Below are positions 8,006-17,383 of a stretch of DNA of 64,000 nucleotides, piece after piece. Location: positions 38,905 through 102,904 of the forward strand of contig CAXHEX010000017.1 in assembly GCA_964016105.1 (NCBI GenBank). Reading direction: 5' to 3'. Position numbers and translations under genes: made by a program. Every line of letters starts with the position of its first letter. Position 1 is the stretch's first letter. The DNA is from Ketobacter sp964016105. Its GTDB lineage: Bacteria; Pseudomonadota; Gammaproteobacteria; Pseudomonadales; Ketobacteraceae. Below the pieces are notes generated by a model. The model searched no databases. It saw only the letters and a program-made list of their open reading frames with translations, and was not told the origin of the DNA.

Positions 8006-10503
8006 AAAAGTTGTTCCGGCAGAGTGTCTTCCGTTAATTGTGGGTTTGGCGTTTCATCCATTACCTCAATGGCGGGGGCATTCTCTTGACGGAAGTATTC
8101 GAACACCGCGTTGGTCTGCCCCGGCTTGGCTCGTTCTCCAGATTCAGGGTCAATTTTAACCGTGACGATGCCATCAGGAATTCGCAGTGGTAACTGGGGC
8201 GAGTCTTTTAAGGCCACGGCCATATAGTCTATCCAGATGGGCAGGGCCGCGGTGCCACCGTACTCGCGCCTTCCCAGGTTGCGTGGTTGGTCAAAGCCCA
8301 CCCACACTGTGGTGACCACATCGCGATTAAAACCAGCAAACCAGGCGTCCTTTTGATCGTTGGTGGTACCGGTTTTGCCCGCCAGGTCAGATCGGTTGAG
8401 GGATCGGGCTTTCACTCCGGTGCCGCGCTTAATCACATCCTGCATCATGCTGGTAAGCAGAAAGTTGATGCGTTCGTCCTGTACCCGTTCAGCATAGCGG
8501 GGAGGAGGTAATGCCTCCTCGGCTTGGTCCCCCTGTTTTGGGTCTGCTGCTTCAAGTTCCTTGCCCTGATTTTCCTGCTCTTGTTTCAACAGCTCCGCAA
8601 ACGCCAATTGTTGAGCTTTCTTTTCCTGCTCGGCCAGTCGTTGGCAGTTGTCGTCACAAACACGAATGGGGTTGGCTGAAAATACTTCCTCACCATTTTC
8701 ATCTTCGATGCGTTCAATATACCAAGGCTCTACCTTGTAGCCTCCATTGGCGAGGATGGCGTAGGCGGTGGTGAGCTGCTGTGGCGTCATTTCGGCAGCA
8801 CCCAGTGCCAGTGAAAGGTTGGTGGGCAGCTTGTCGCCGTCAAAGCCAAATTTCTTCGCGTAGTTAATGGTTGGGCGAAAGCCCATGCGCTGCAATACTC
8901 GAATGGACACCAGGTTGCGAGAGCGATACAGCGCCTGGCGTAAACGGGTGGGACCATGGAAGCGGCCGCCAGAGTTTTCCGGTCGCCAGGTGGCTTCCAG
9001 TCTTGAATCTTCCAGCACCACCGGTGCGTCATTGATCACGGTGGCGGCGGTCATTCCTCTGGAAAGCGCGGTGCCATAAATGAAGGGCTTGAAGCTGGAT
9101 CCCGTTTGTCTTTCTCCTTGGGTGGCGCGATTGAATTTGCTGCTGCGAAAATCAAATCCCCCCACCAGGGCCAGAATGGATCCATCTTGAGGTGAAAGGG
9201 AAATGAGGGCGCTTTGGGCGATGGGCTTTTGGGCCAGGCTCCAGCTGTCATCTTCTTCTTTCACCACCCGTATAATGTGTCCTGGTTCTAATACTTCAGA
9301 TACTGATTTGGGTTCTGGCCCACGGTCCACATTGTCGATATAGCGGCGAGCCCACTTCATTGACTCCAATGTCAGTGACACGGTCTCGCCGGATTCTAGT
9401 AATACTTGGGCCTTTGTATCCTCCGTGGATAGCACCAACGCCGGTTGCAATGGGCCGATGGTGCGAAAGCGTTTTAGCTCTTCCACTAGCTGGGTTTCAT
9501 CCAAGGCTTCTGGATCCAGTTCAATTTTTGCTTCTTCGCCTCGGTAGCCGTGGCGCTTGTCGTAGGCAATCAGGCCTTTTTGCAAGCTGGTATTAGCGGC
9601 GGTTTGATTTTCTGCCTTGAGGGTGGTGTAGACACGATAGCCTGCGGTATCCGCTGTTTCTCCAAACCGCTTCACCATATCTCGACGCACCATTTCCGCA
9701 AAATAAGGTGCATCCACCTCAACGGGAATGCCGTGGAGTTCGGCGGTGTTGGGCTCTGCAGTGGCTTCGTCCATGGTCTGCTGGTCGATGTAACCGAGAT
9801 CTCTCATGCGAGACAGAATCCAGTTTCGACGCACCATAGATCGCTCGGGATTGGTGATTGGATTCATGGCCGAAGGTGCCTTGGGTAGTCCCGCAATGGT
9901 GGCCAGTTGGGCGATGGTTAATTCCTCCAGGGGTTTGCCGTAGTAAACCTGCGCCGCTGCTTTGATGCCGTAGGCTCGGTGACCCAAGGGAATCTTGTTG
10001 AGATACAGTTCCATAATTTGGGCTTTGGTGAGTTTTCTTTCCATATCCAGAGACAGCAAGATCTCATTGAACTTACGCAGAAAGGTACGCTCACGGCTAA
10101 GGAAATAATTCTTCGCCACCTGCATGGTGATGGTGCTGCCGCCGGTTTGAATTGAACCGGTGGAGACTAATTCAAGCACGGCTCGGCTCAAGCCTTTGAT
10201 ATCCACTCCGGGATGAGAGAAGAAACGGGCGTCTTCTGCAGCCAGAACAGCATGAATAAATTGTTTCGGGATCTCATTAAAGTGAATTGGTGAGCGTTTT
10301 TTCTCACCAAACTCGGCAATTAACTTCTCTTCACTGGAATAAATCCGTAAAGGGGTCTGTAATTGTATATCAAGGATCTGCTCAACTTGTGGCAGTTTGG
10401 GGCCAAGGTAGAGTAAGGCTCCCATGAAGATGGCAATTGCCACGCTCAAGCCCAGTAGGGTAAGCCACAGCGTTGCTCGCAATAGTGGTTGAAAGATTGA
10501 CAT
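8002..10503 (-). CDS. mrcA: penicillin-binding protein 1A, bifunctional peptidoglycan synthase
   Basis: Class A PBP of 833 residues that polymerises and cross-links peptidoglycan in the periplasm. An N-terminal membrane anchor (residues 8-33) precedes the GT51 glycosyltransferase with EDARFFSHPGVD near 92 and the GGSTITMQVAKN motif. The transpeptidase domain carries GSSFKP with the nucleophile Ser near 470, SRN near 530 and KTGTT near 715. An OB-like insertion separates the two. It is divergent from pilM, as in Pseudomonas. The stretch around residues 640-680 is Glu/Gln-rich and of low complexity. Confidence 0.97.
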   Translation of the reverse strand: MSIFQPLLRATLWLTLLGLSVAIAIFMGALLYLGPKLPQVEQILDIQLQTPLRIYSSEEKLIAEFGEKKRSPIHFNEIPKQFIHAVLAAEDARFFSHPGVDIKGLSRAVLELVSTGSIQTGGSTITMQVAKNYFLSRERTFLRKFNEILLSLDMERKLTKAQIMELYLNKIPLGHRAYGIKAAAQVYYGKPLEELTIAQLATIAGLPKAPSAMNPITNPERSMVRRNWILSRMRDLGYIDQQTMDEATAEPNTAELHGIPVEVDAPYFAEMVRRDMVKRFGETADTAGYRVYTTLKAENQTAANTSLQKGLIAYDKRHGYRGEEAKIELDPEALDETQLVEELKRFRTIGPLQPALVLSTEDTKAQVLLESGETVSLTLESMKWARRYIDNVDRGPEPKSVSEVLEPGHIIRVVKEEDDSWSLAQKPIAQSALISLSPQDGSILALVGGFDFRSSKFNRATQGERQTGSSFKPFIYGTALSRGMTAATVINDAPVVLEDSRLEATWRPENSGGRFHGPTRLRQALYRSRNLVSIRVLQRMGFRPTINYAKKFGFDGDKLPTNLSLALGAAEMTPQQLTTAYAILANGGYKVEPWYIERIEDENGEEVFSANPIRVCDDNCQRLAEQEKKAQQLAFAELLKQEQENQGKELEAADPKQGDQAEEALPPPRYAERVQDERINFLLTSMMQDVIKRGTGVKARSLNRSDLAGKTGTTNDQKDAWFAGFNRDVVTTVWVGFDQPRNLGRREYGGTAALPIWIDYMAVALKDSPQLPLRIPDGIVTVKIDPESGERAKPGQTNAVFEYFRQENAPAIEVMDETPNPQLTEDTLPEQLF

Positions 10504-10587
10504 GTTTTCGATGAAAGCTCAACTAAAATGGGTGGTAAGTGATGGTAGTAAATTACTCAGAGTGTGAATTATACGACGATAATACGG

Positions 10588-10612
10588 GCGTGATCTAATT
10601 GCGTGATCTAAT
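10588..10612. repeat. tandem 12-bp direct repeat in the mrcA-pilM promoter region
   Basis: GCGTGATCTAAT occurs at 10588-10599 and again at 10601-10612, a 13-base period. It sits in the 209-base divergent region, so it may be a regulator binding site. No known box is recognised. Confidence 0.6.
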
Positions 10613-10712
10613 ATTGTGGTATTTAATGTAAATAGACAAATTGTTTTTGTAAGTGTGCATAACTGCACAAAATTCACAGATAAAGCAGAACGACAAAACA
10701 GGACAGGAAGAT

Positions 10713-11777
10713 ATGCTGCCCTTCCTCAGTAAGAAGGCTTCTACAGCCAAATTAGGAATTGATATCAGCTCCACCTCCGTCAAGCTGCTGGAGCTCAGCC
10801 GCAGTGGCAGTCGCTATAAAGTGGAAGCCTACGCGGTGGAACCGCTCCCCGCTAATGCCGTTGTTGAAAAGAACATCAATGATGTGGAAGGGGTGGGTGA
10901 AGCCATTGCCCGAGTGCTGGCCCGTTCCAAATCCGGAGTAAAAAATGCCGCCGTAGCGGTGGCTGGATCGTCGGTTATCACCAAGGTCATTGAGATGGAT
11001 GGCACCTTGTCAGAAGACGAGATGGAAACCCAAATCAAAGTCGAGGCTGATCAATATATTCCTTACCCTCTGGATGAAGTGGCTATTGATTTTGAGGTGC
11101 AGGGCACCGTAGATGGCGCCGCTGATCATGTGGAAGTGCTGCTGGCCGCTTGCCGCAACGAGAACGTGGAATTGCGGGTGGACGTGTTGGACATCGCCGG
11201 TTTGGGAGCCAAAGTGGTGGATGTGGAAGCCTATGCTATGGAAAGGGCGTTCGGGTTGGTGGCGGATCAAATTGATGGCGGTGAAGAACAAACGGTGGCC
11301 ATTGTGGACATTGGTTCAACTATGACCACCCTAAGCGTTCTACACGACGGCAAGACCATCTACACCCGGGAGCAATTATTTGGTGGCAAACAGCTCACTG
11401 AAGAAATTCAGCGCCGGTATGGTTTGTCATTTGAAGAAGCCGGTTTGGCGAAGAAGCAGGGTGGCTTGCCGGATGATTATGAAACTGAGGTGCTGGAGCC
11501 TTTTAAAGAAGCTGTGGTTCAACAGGTAACCCGCTCGTTGCAGTTTTTCTTCTCTTCCAGCCAATACAACGATGTGGACCACATCCTGTTGGCCGGTGGA
11601 ACTGCTTCCATCGTCGGATTGGCAGAGCTGGTGCAAGACAAAGTAGGCACCACTGCCTCAATCGCTAATCCCTTTGTGGATATGGCGTTGTCGTCCAAAG
11701 TGAACGCCTCGCTGTTGAGCGCAGATGCTCCCTCTCTCATGATCGCCTGCGGGTTAGCATTGAGGAGCTTTGATTAA
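10713..11777 (+). CDS. pilM: type IV pilus assembly protein PilM
   Basis: Actin-like cytoplasmic ATPase of the type IV pilus inner-membrane alignment complex, 354 residues. An upstream in-frame ATG at 10653 exists, but the family begins MLPFLSKK, so the start is 10713, with AGGA just before it. The actin-like phosphate loops are visible as LGIDISSTSVKLLEL near the start, VAIVDIGSTMTTLSV, and LLAGGTASI near the end. PilM binds the N-terminus of PilN. First gene of pilMNOPQ; its stop overlaps the pilN start (TAATG). Confidence 0.96.
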   Translation: MLPFLSKKASTAKLGIDISSTSVKLLELSRSGSRYKVEAYAVEPLPANAVVEKNINDVEGVGEAIARVLARSKSGVKNAAVAVAGSSVITKVIEMDGTLSEDEMETQIKVEADQYIPYPLDEVAIDFEVQGTVDGAADHVEVLLAACRNENVELRVDVLDIAGLGAKVVDVEAYAMERAFGLVADQIDGGEEQTVAIVDIGSTMTTLSVLHDGKTIYTREQLFGGKQLTEEIQRRYGLSFEEAGLAKKQGGLPDDYETEVLEPFKEAVVQQVTRSLQFFFSSSQYNDVDHILLAGGTASIVGLAELVQDKVGTTASIANPFVDMALSSKVNASLLSADAPSLMIACGLALRSFD

Positions 11778-12337
11778 TGACAAAAATTAATTTACTGCCC
11801 TGGCGTGAAGAACGGCGCCAGGAGCTAAAAAGGCAGTTCTTTATCATCCTGGCAGGGGTGGTGCTGATTGGCGCCGGTGCTGTGTACCTGGTTAATATGG
11901 CAGTGCAGGGGCAAATCGAATACCAGAATCAGCGTAATCAATTTGTCCAGAATGAAACTAAAAAGCTGGAACAGCAAATCAAAGAAATCAGCGAGCTAAA
12001 GAAAAAGCGTGAGTCTTTGGTGGATCGTATGAAAGTTATTCAGGATCTCCAGGGCAATCGGCCCGTTGTGGTGAAAGTGTTTGATGAAATCGTACGTACG
12101 GTTCCAGACGGAGTCTTTTATAAGCGAATCAAATCGTCCTCCGATAGTATCAGCGTCACTGGTTATGCCGAAAGTAACAACCGTGTATCTAACTTAATGC
12201 GAAATTTAGACAGTTCTGAGCTGTTTCAGGCGCCTAACCTGTCCAAGGTGCAGACCGCCACAGAGCAGGGCAGTAATGAGTTTGATCTTACGGTCAAGCG
12301 CCAAAAGCCCGCTGAATCTGAAAGTGAGGAGGGCTGA
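11777..12337 (+). CDS. pilN: type IV pilus assembly protein PilN
   Basis: Bitopic inner-membrane protein of 186 residues. It begins with the conserved cytoplasmic INLLPWREERR segment that docks in PilM. One membrane helix follows (about residues 22-42), then a coiled coil and a periplasmic ferredoxin-like domain that pairs with PilO. The start overlaps the pilM stop by one base, indicating translational coupling. The last 10 residues are acidic. Confidence 0.96.
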   Translation: MTKINLLPWREERRQELKRQFFIILAGVVLIGAGAVYLVNMAVQGQIEYQNQRNQFVQNETKKLEQQIKEISELKKKRESLVDRMKVIQDLQGNRPVVVKVFDEIVRTVPDGVFYKRIKSSSDSISVTGYAESNNRVSNLMRNLDSSELFQAPNLSKVQTATEQGSNEFDLTVKRQKPAESESEEG

Positions 12338-12342
12338 TCGCT

Positions 12343-12936
12343 ATGGACGTAAAAGAGTTTATCGATTCTCTCAATAACCTGGATCCGGAAAATATTGGTG
12401 GCTGGCCGTTACCAGTAAAAATACTGATTTGGGTAGTTGCCTGTGTGGCAGCCGGGTTTTTGGTTTTCCACCTCTTTCTTTCGGACTCGTTGTCGCAGTT
12501 GGATACCACCAAAAGCAAAGAGTCGGAGTTGATGAAAACCTATGAGAATAAAGCCTATCAAGCCGCAAATTTAGATGCTTATAAAGAGCAGATGAAAGAA
12601 ATGGAGTCCACCTTCGGGGCGCTGTTGCGCCAATTGCCCAGTGATACAGAAGTGCCCGGTTTATTGGAGGACATCAGTCACACCGGTCTCACCGCAGGTT
12701 TGTCATTCAATAGCATTGAATTAGCTCCAGAAGAGTCCAAGGAATTTTATGTGGAGCTGCCCATCGATATTGAAGTGAAAGGAGGCTATCACTCTTTTGG
12801 TGCTTTCGTCAGCGGTGTAGCAGCGTTACCCCGTATCGTAACTCTGCACGACTTTTATATTGAACCCAGCTCGGATAGAAATCATGAACTCACCATGAAA
12901 GTCCGGGCGAAAACTTACCGCTATAAGGAAGACTAG
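12343..12936 (+). CDS. pilO: type IV pilus assembly protein PilO
   Basis: Inner-membrane partner of PilN, 197 residues. A cytoplasmic segment is followed by a helix at about 28-46, then a coiled coil and a periplasmic domain containing the LPSDTEVPGLLEDIS region typical of PilO. It starts five bases after pilN. With PilN it forms the heterodimer that links PilM to the lipoprotein PilP. Confidence 0.96.
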   Translation: MDVKEFIDSLNNLDPENIGGWPLPVKILIWVVACVAAGFLVFHLFLSDSLSQLDTTKSKESELMKTYENKAYQAANLDAYKEQMKEMESTFGALLRQLPSDTEVPGLLEDISHTGLTAGLSFNSIELAPEESKEFYVELPIDIEVKGGYHSFGAFVSGVAALPRIVTLHDFYIEPSSDRNHELTMKVRAKTYRYKED

Positions 12937-12940
12937 CCAT

Positions 12941-13471
12941 ATGAAAAGCGTAAGTTTTGTATTCGCCTGTTTAATGGTAGCCTTGCTCCCCGGGTGCGGT
13001 GGTGACACCCAGTTCCAAGATATTAAGGCCAAAATGGCGGAAGTTAAAAATCGCCCCAAGGGTCGGATCGAACCGCCACCGGAGTTTAAGGTTTATAAAG
13101 CCTTTTCCTACAGCGCTGCTGCTCTGCGGAGTCCGTTTGAACGGCCTGTGGAAGTGGAGTTGGCGGCTGTGCCCCAGAAGCGCAGCAACGTAAAGCCCGA
13201 CTTTAACCGTCCGAAAGAAGTGTTGGAGCAATACGGCATTGATTCTTTATCCATGGTGGGTACATTAATGCGCCCCGGCGGATCGCTGTATGCGTTGGTT
13301 CAGGATCCTGATTCGGGTTTGCATCGGGTAAAAGAAGGCAATTATGTAGGGCGAAATTTTGGTAAGGTGACCACCATCACGCCGAACAAATTGGATGTAA
13401 TTGAAATTGTGTCAGACGGGCAAGACGGTTGGGTTGAACGTCCGCGCACATTGGTTTTGCGCGAAGAGTGA
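12941..13471 (+). CDS. pilP: type IV pilus assembly lipoprotein PilP
   Basis: Lipoprotein of 176 residues. The signal peptide ends in a lipobox with Cys19 (LLPGC). The C-terminal beta domain (LSMVGTLMRPGGSLYALVQDPDSGLHRV) binds the N0 domain of the secretin PilQ. It starts four bases after pilO and connects the inner-membrane PilNO complex to PilQ. Confidence 0.96.
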   Translation: MKSVSFVFACLMVALLPGCGGDTQFQDIKAKMAEVKNRPKGRIEPPPEFKVYKAFSYSAAALRSPFERPVEVELAAVPQKRSNVKPDFNRPKEVLEQYGIDSLSMVGTLMRPGGSLYALVQDPDSGLHRVKEGNYVGRNFGKVTTITPNKLDVIEIVSDGQDGWVERPRTLVLREE

Positions 13472-13487
13472 GCGTGGGAGACAATTC

Positions 13488-15650
13488 ATGAAAATTCGTC
13501 AAATTAAACACACGATAACAAGCAAGCAGGTAGCTGCGATGAAAACCAAGTTATGTCTGGGCCTCATGGTTTCTCTTTTGGCGAGCCAGTCATGGGCGGC
13601 AAAATTAACCGGAGTGGAATCGGCAGCGTTGCCCGGCGATGCCGTGGAAATTAAACTACAGTTTGACAGCGCGCCACCCATGCCCACCGGCTACACTACG
13701 GATTCCCCCGCACGTATTGCTCTTGATCTAAATGGTGTCAGCAGTGCGTTGGCTGAAAAGTATCACACCTTAGGTAATGGTAATGTTCGCAGCCTGACTG
13801 TTATGGGGTCCGGGGAGCGCACCCGCTTAATCGTAAATCTCACCTCCTTGGTGGGTTATACCACCGACGTATCTGGAAACTATTTGCTGGTTCGAGTAGG
13901 GGATTCTGCTGCTAAAACCGTTGCTTCTGCCCCCAAGCCCGCCCCTGCGGCCAGTGGTGCAAGTGCAGCACCCGCTGCTGAAACCCAGCCTGCTCCCAAA
14001 TCTGGCCTATCCGCCACTGAGGGTGGTGTTAGAGAAATCGACTTCCGTCGTGGTGAGCAAGGTGAAGGTCAGGTCATGATTACCCTCGCTAATCGTAATG
14101 CTCCGGTGGATTTGAGTGAAGAAGGTGGCAAGATCGTTGCCGAGTTTGTGGGTGTTAGTCTGCCAGAAGCACTTCACCGGCGTTTGGACGTGATGGACTT
14201 TGCCACACCCGTGAAAATGATTGATGCTTCCACCGTGTCTGGCAATGCCCGCATTGCGGTAACCCCAACCGGCGAATATGAGTACATGGCCTATCAGACC
14301 GATGAGACCTTCACCATTGCCGTGAAACCCATCACTGGGGCGGAGTTGGAACGCAAGCGCAAAGCCAAATTCCAGTATACGGGCGAAAAGTTATCCCTGA
14401 ATTTCCAGGATATTGAGGTGCGCTCAGTGTTACAGCTGATCGCAGACTTTACAGAACTGAACCTGGTTGCCAGTGATACGGTGCGTGGGCGCATCACCTT
14501 ACGTCTGCAAAATGTGCCATGGGATCAGGCTTTGGATCTGATTCTAAAGACCAAGGGTTTGGACAAGCGTAAAGTGGGCAACGTGATGTTGGTCGCCCCC
14601 GCCGACGAAATTGCCGCCCGCGAGAAGCTGGAGCTGGAATCTCAGAAACAGGTTAAAGAGTTGGCGCCACTGCGCACTGAATACCTCACCGTTAACTATG
14701 CCAAGGCAAAAGATGTGGCTGAGCTGGTGACTAATTCAGGCTTTATGAGCGATCGCGGCTCAATTACCGTGGATGAGCGTACCAACGTTATGTTGATTCA
14801 GGATACCACTGCCAACATCGACGAAGTGCGCTTTATGCTAGAGCAGCTGGATATCCCCGTGAAGCAGGTGATGATCGAAGCCCGTTTGGTTATTGCACGC
14901 TCCGATGCAGCAGAAGAGCTGGGTGTACGCTGGGGTGTTCAGCGTATCAACACCAAGAGCGATGGCACAGGCTTTTATGGTTTGTCTGGTAACGGTGCGG
15001 GCTTTGAGGAAAACGCAGAGTCTCTAAGTGAAGACGATCCCGCCTTTACGGTTGGAGATGCGTCTTTAGCGGTGGATCTGGGAGTGATCAGTGGTCAGGC
15101 AAGCCGTTTAGCCATGGGTATATTTGATGACAATGGCTTGATTGATTTGGAGCTGTCAGCGCTGGAGTCCGATGGCCGTGCGGATATCGTTTCCACGCCC
15201 AAGGTGCTTACCGCAGACCAGCAGACCGCTAAGATTCAATCGGGTACTGAGATTCCCTATCAAGAAGCGTCTTCAAGTGGTGCTACATCCACTTCGTTTA
15301 AAGAGGCCGTGCTCTCTCTCGAAGTGACACCACAGATTACCCCCGATGGGCGTATAATTATGGACCTGCAGGTGAATCAGGATTCGGTTTCCGAGATTAC
15401 GGTAACCGGTGTGCCCGCAATCGACACCAATGAGATTCAAACCAGCGTGATTGTAGACAATGGTCAAACGGTGGTGTTGGGTGGTGTGTTCCGCTCAGAA
15501 GATGTGGAGGCCGTTATTAAAACCCCGTTCCTGGGTGATCTGCCAGTGCTGGGTCATCTGTTCAAGAAAACCGTTAATACCAGCGAAAAGACAGAGCTAC
15601 TGGTGTTCATTACCCCACGCATCGTAACCGATGTGCTGGGCAACAATTAG
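13488..15650 (+). CDS. pilQ: type IV pilus secretin PilQ
   Basis: Outer-membrane secretin through which the pilus passes. The frame is open from 13401 inside pilP, but the ATG at 13488 has a GGGAG site. A second Met at 13539 starts the best signal peptide (MKTKLCLGLMVSLLASQSWA), so either Met could be used. Two AMIN-type domains in the first 300 residues bind peptidoglycan. An Ala/Pro-rich linker (about 140-175 from 13488) lies between them. Then come the STN/N0 domain (LSLNFQDIEVRSVLQLIADF), an N1 domain and the secretin domain ending in VLGGVFRSE and LPVLGHLFKK. Last pil gene of the operon. Confidence 0.96.
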   Translation: MKIRQIKHTITSKQVAAMKTKLCLGLMVSLLASQSWAAKLTGVESAALPGDAVEIKLQFDSAPPMPTGYTTDSPARIALDLNGVSSALAEKYHTLGNGNVRSLTVMGSGERTRLIVNLTSLVGYTTDVSGNYLLVRVGDSAAKTVASAPKPAPAASGASAAPAAETQPAPKSGLSATEGGVREIDFRRGEQGEGQVMITLANRNAPVDLSEEGGKIVAEFVGVSLPEALHRRLDVMDFATPVKMIDASTVSGNARIAVTPTGEYEYMAYQTDETFTIAVKPITGAELERKRKAKFQYTGEKLSLNFQDIEVRSVLQLIADFTELNLVASDTVRGRITLRLQNVPWDQALDLILKTKGLDKRKVGNVMLVAPADEIAAREKLELESQKQVKELAPLRTEYLTVNYAKAKDVAELVTNSGFMSDRGSITVDERTNVMLIQDTTANIDEVRFMLEQLDIPVKQVMIEARLVIARSDAAEELGVRWGVQRINTKSDGTGFYGLSGNGAGFEENAESLSEDDPAFTVGDASLAVDLGVISGQASRLAMGIFDDNGLIDLELSALESDGRADIVSTPKVLTADQQTAKIQSGTEIPYQEASSSGATSTSFKEAVLSLEVTPQITPDGRIIMDLQVNQDSVSEITVTGVPAIDTNEIQTSVIVDNGQTVVLGGVFRSEDVEAVIKTPFLGDLPVLGHLFKKTVNTSEKTELLVFITPRIVTDVLGNN

Positions 15651-15653
15651 TGC

Positions 15654-16172
15654 ATGTCCAAACACGGTAATGTGATTCTGGTGGGGCCGATGGGTGCAGG
15701 TAAAAGCACCATCGGCCGCCAGGTTGCACAACAGCTTCACTACCATTTTGTTGATTCCGACCAGGAAATAGAGGCCCGTACCGGTGCGGATATTCCCTGG
15801 ATTTTTGACGTGGAAGGGGAAGAAGGCTTCCGCCGACGGGAAGAAGCGGTGATAGATGAGCTTACTCAAAAAGATGGAATAGTGCTGGCCACCGGAGGCG
15901 GCGCTGTGATGCGTGAAGCCAACCGTCGGGTAATTGCTGCTCGGGGCATAGTGATCTATCTGAAAACTTCCATTGAGCAACAATTGCACCGCACTGAAAA
16001 AGACCGCAAGCGACCTCTACTGCAAAACGGTGAGCCCCGTAAGGTGCTTTCTGACCTGATTCAAATCCGAGAGCCCCTCTATTTGGAAGTGGCTGACCAC
16101 GTGGTGGATACCGATGCCGCCAATGTGCGTGGTGTGGCTAACCGAATTTGTCAATTGGTTACCTCTGTCTGA
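15654..16172 (+). CDS. aroK: shikimate kinase
   Basis: Phosphorylates shikimate at O3 in aromatic amino-acid synthesis. It has 172 residues with the P-loop GPMGAGKST at 11-19, the shikimate-binding DSDQEIE, the GEEGFRRRE segment, and the lid region with KDRKRPLL. The start is three bases after the pilQ stop, so it is transcribed with the pil genes, as in other gammaproteobacteria. Confidence 0.97.
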   Translation: MSKHGNVILVGPMGAGKSTIGRQVAQQLHYHFVDSDQEIEARTGADIPWIFDVEGEEGFRRREEAVIDELTQKDGIVLATGGGAVMREANRRVIAARGIVIYLKTSIEQQLHRTEKDRKRPLLQNGEPRKVLSDLIQIREPLYLEVADHVVDTDAANVRGVANRICQLVTSV

Positions 16173-16241
16173 GGCTTAACCCTTTTTTTTTACGCCAACT
16201 TGAACAATCGTGATGCCATTGTGCTTCCGGTGGTCATATCT

Positions 16242-16280
16242 TTGTTACAATAGCCCTCATTAGTTCGTAACAATGGTTAC
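16242..16280 (+). promoter_or_regulatory. alternative hairpins just upstream of aroB
   Basis: TTGTTAC at 16242-16248 pairs with GTAACAA at 16267-16273. GTAAC at 16267-16271 can instead pair with GTTAC at 16276-16280. A TACAAT that could be a -10 box lies at 16245-16250, without a good -35. The element ends a few bases before the ribosome site AGGAGC. Confidence 0.3.
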
Positions 16281-16294
16281 TTTTAGGAGCTGCA

Positions 16295-17383
16295 ATGGAA
16301 ACCCTGAGGGTGGATTTGGGTGAGCGTAGCTACCCTATTTATATTGGGGCTGGTTTGCTCCCCCAACTCGCTCAACTTTTGCCACCTTTGAAAGGCAAAC
16401 AAGTGCTGGTGGTTACCAACACAACCATAGCACCCCTGTATCTGGATGTGGTGATGGCGGGCCTGCAAGGCTACCAGGTAAGCAGCGTGATCCTGCCCGA
16501 TGGTGAGCAATTCAAAACCCTGGATACATTGAATCTGGTGTACACAGCCTTGCTGGAGAACCGGCATAGCCGCAACACTACCCTGGTTGCCCTGGGGGGT
16601 GGAGTGATAGGGGATATCACCGGTTTCGCTGCCGCTTCCTATCAGCGCGGTGTTGATTTTATTCAAATTCCCACCACCTTACTGTCCCAGGTGGATTCCT
16701 CCGTGGGAGGGAAAACCGGTGTTAATCATGTGTTGGGCAAAAACATGATTGGCGCTTTTCACCAGCCAAAAGCGGTGATTGCAGACACCGATACTCTTGG
16801 TACATTACCCGGGCGAGAGTTGTCTGCGGGGATCGCGGAAGTGATCAAGTACGGCTTCATTCGAGATCCACAGTTTTTAACATGGATTGAAGACAATATG
16901 GCGGCTCTGCTTGACTGTGGGACCGAAGCGTTAACCTATGCCATTAAACGCTCCTGTCAGGTGAAGGCGGAAGTGGTATCAGAAGACGAAAGAGAGGGTG
17001 GCGTGCGAGCCATTCTCAATTTTGGCCACACTTTTGGTCATGCAATAGAGGCCGCTCAGGGGTATGGCGCTTGGTTGCATGGTGAGGCAGTGGCCGCCGG
17101 CATGGTGATGGCGCTTCAGCTTTCCCATAAAGAAGGCTACATCAGCGCGGAAGAAGCAAAACGGGGTGAAGCAATCATCGCGGCGGGTAAGTTGCCCGTG
17201 CGCGGACCTGCGGACATGGCGGCGGATCTTTACCTGGAAAAAATGGCCGTAGATAAAAAGAACGTTGACGCTAACATTCGATTGGTATTGCTCAATCAAA
17301 TAGGTAGTGCCATAGTCAGCGGTAAATTCAGTCAAGACCTTCTTCGAGCGACTTTGCATGAATGCACCAGCAGACACCAGTGA
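16295..17383 (+). CDS. aroB: 3-dehydroquinate synthase
   Basis: Second enzyme of the shikimate pathway, converting DAHP to 3-dehydroquinate with NAD and a metal. It has 362 residues with ALGGGVIGDITGFAAASYQRG, the substrate segment DSSVGGKTGVNH, and the metal-binding His in NFGHTFGHAIE. A strong AGGAGC site lies before the ATG. Its last 26 bases overlap the SPOR-protein gene. Confidence 0.97.
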   Translation: METLRVDLGERSYPIYIGAGLLPQLAQLLPPLKGKQVLVVTNTTIAPLYLDVVMAGLQGYQVSSVILPDGEQFKTLDTLNLVYTALLENRHSRNTTLVALGGGVIGDITGFAAASYQRGVDFIQIPTTLLSQVDSSVGGKTGVNHVLGKNMIGAFHQPKAVIADTDTLGTLPGRELSAGIAEVIKYGFIRDPQFLTWIEDNMAALLDCGTEALTYAIKRSCQVKAEVVSEDEREGGVRAILNFGHTFGHAIEAAQGYGAWLHGEAVAAGMVMALQLSHKEGYISAEEAKRGEAIIAAGKLPVRGPADMAADLYLEKMAVDKKNVDANIRLVLLNQIGSAIVSGKFSQDLLRATLHECTSRHQ

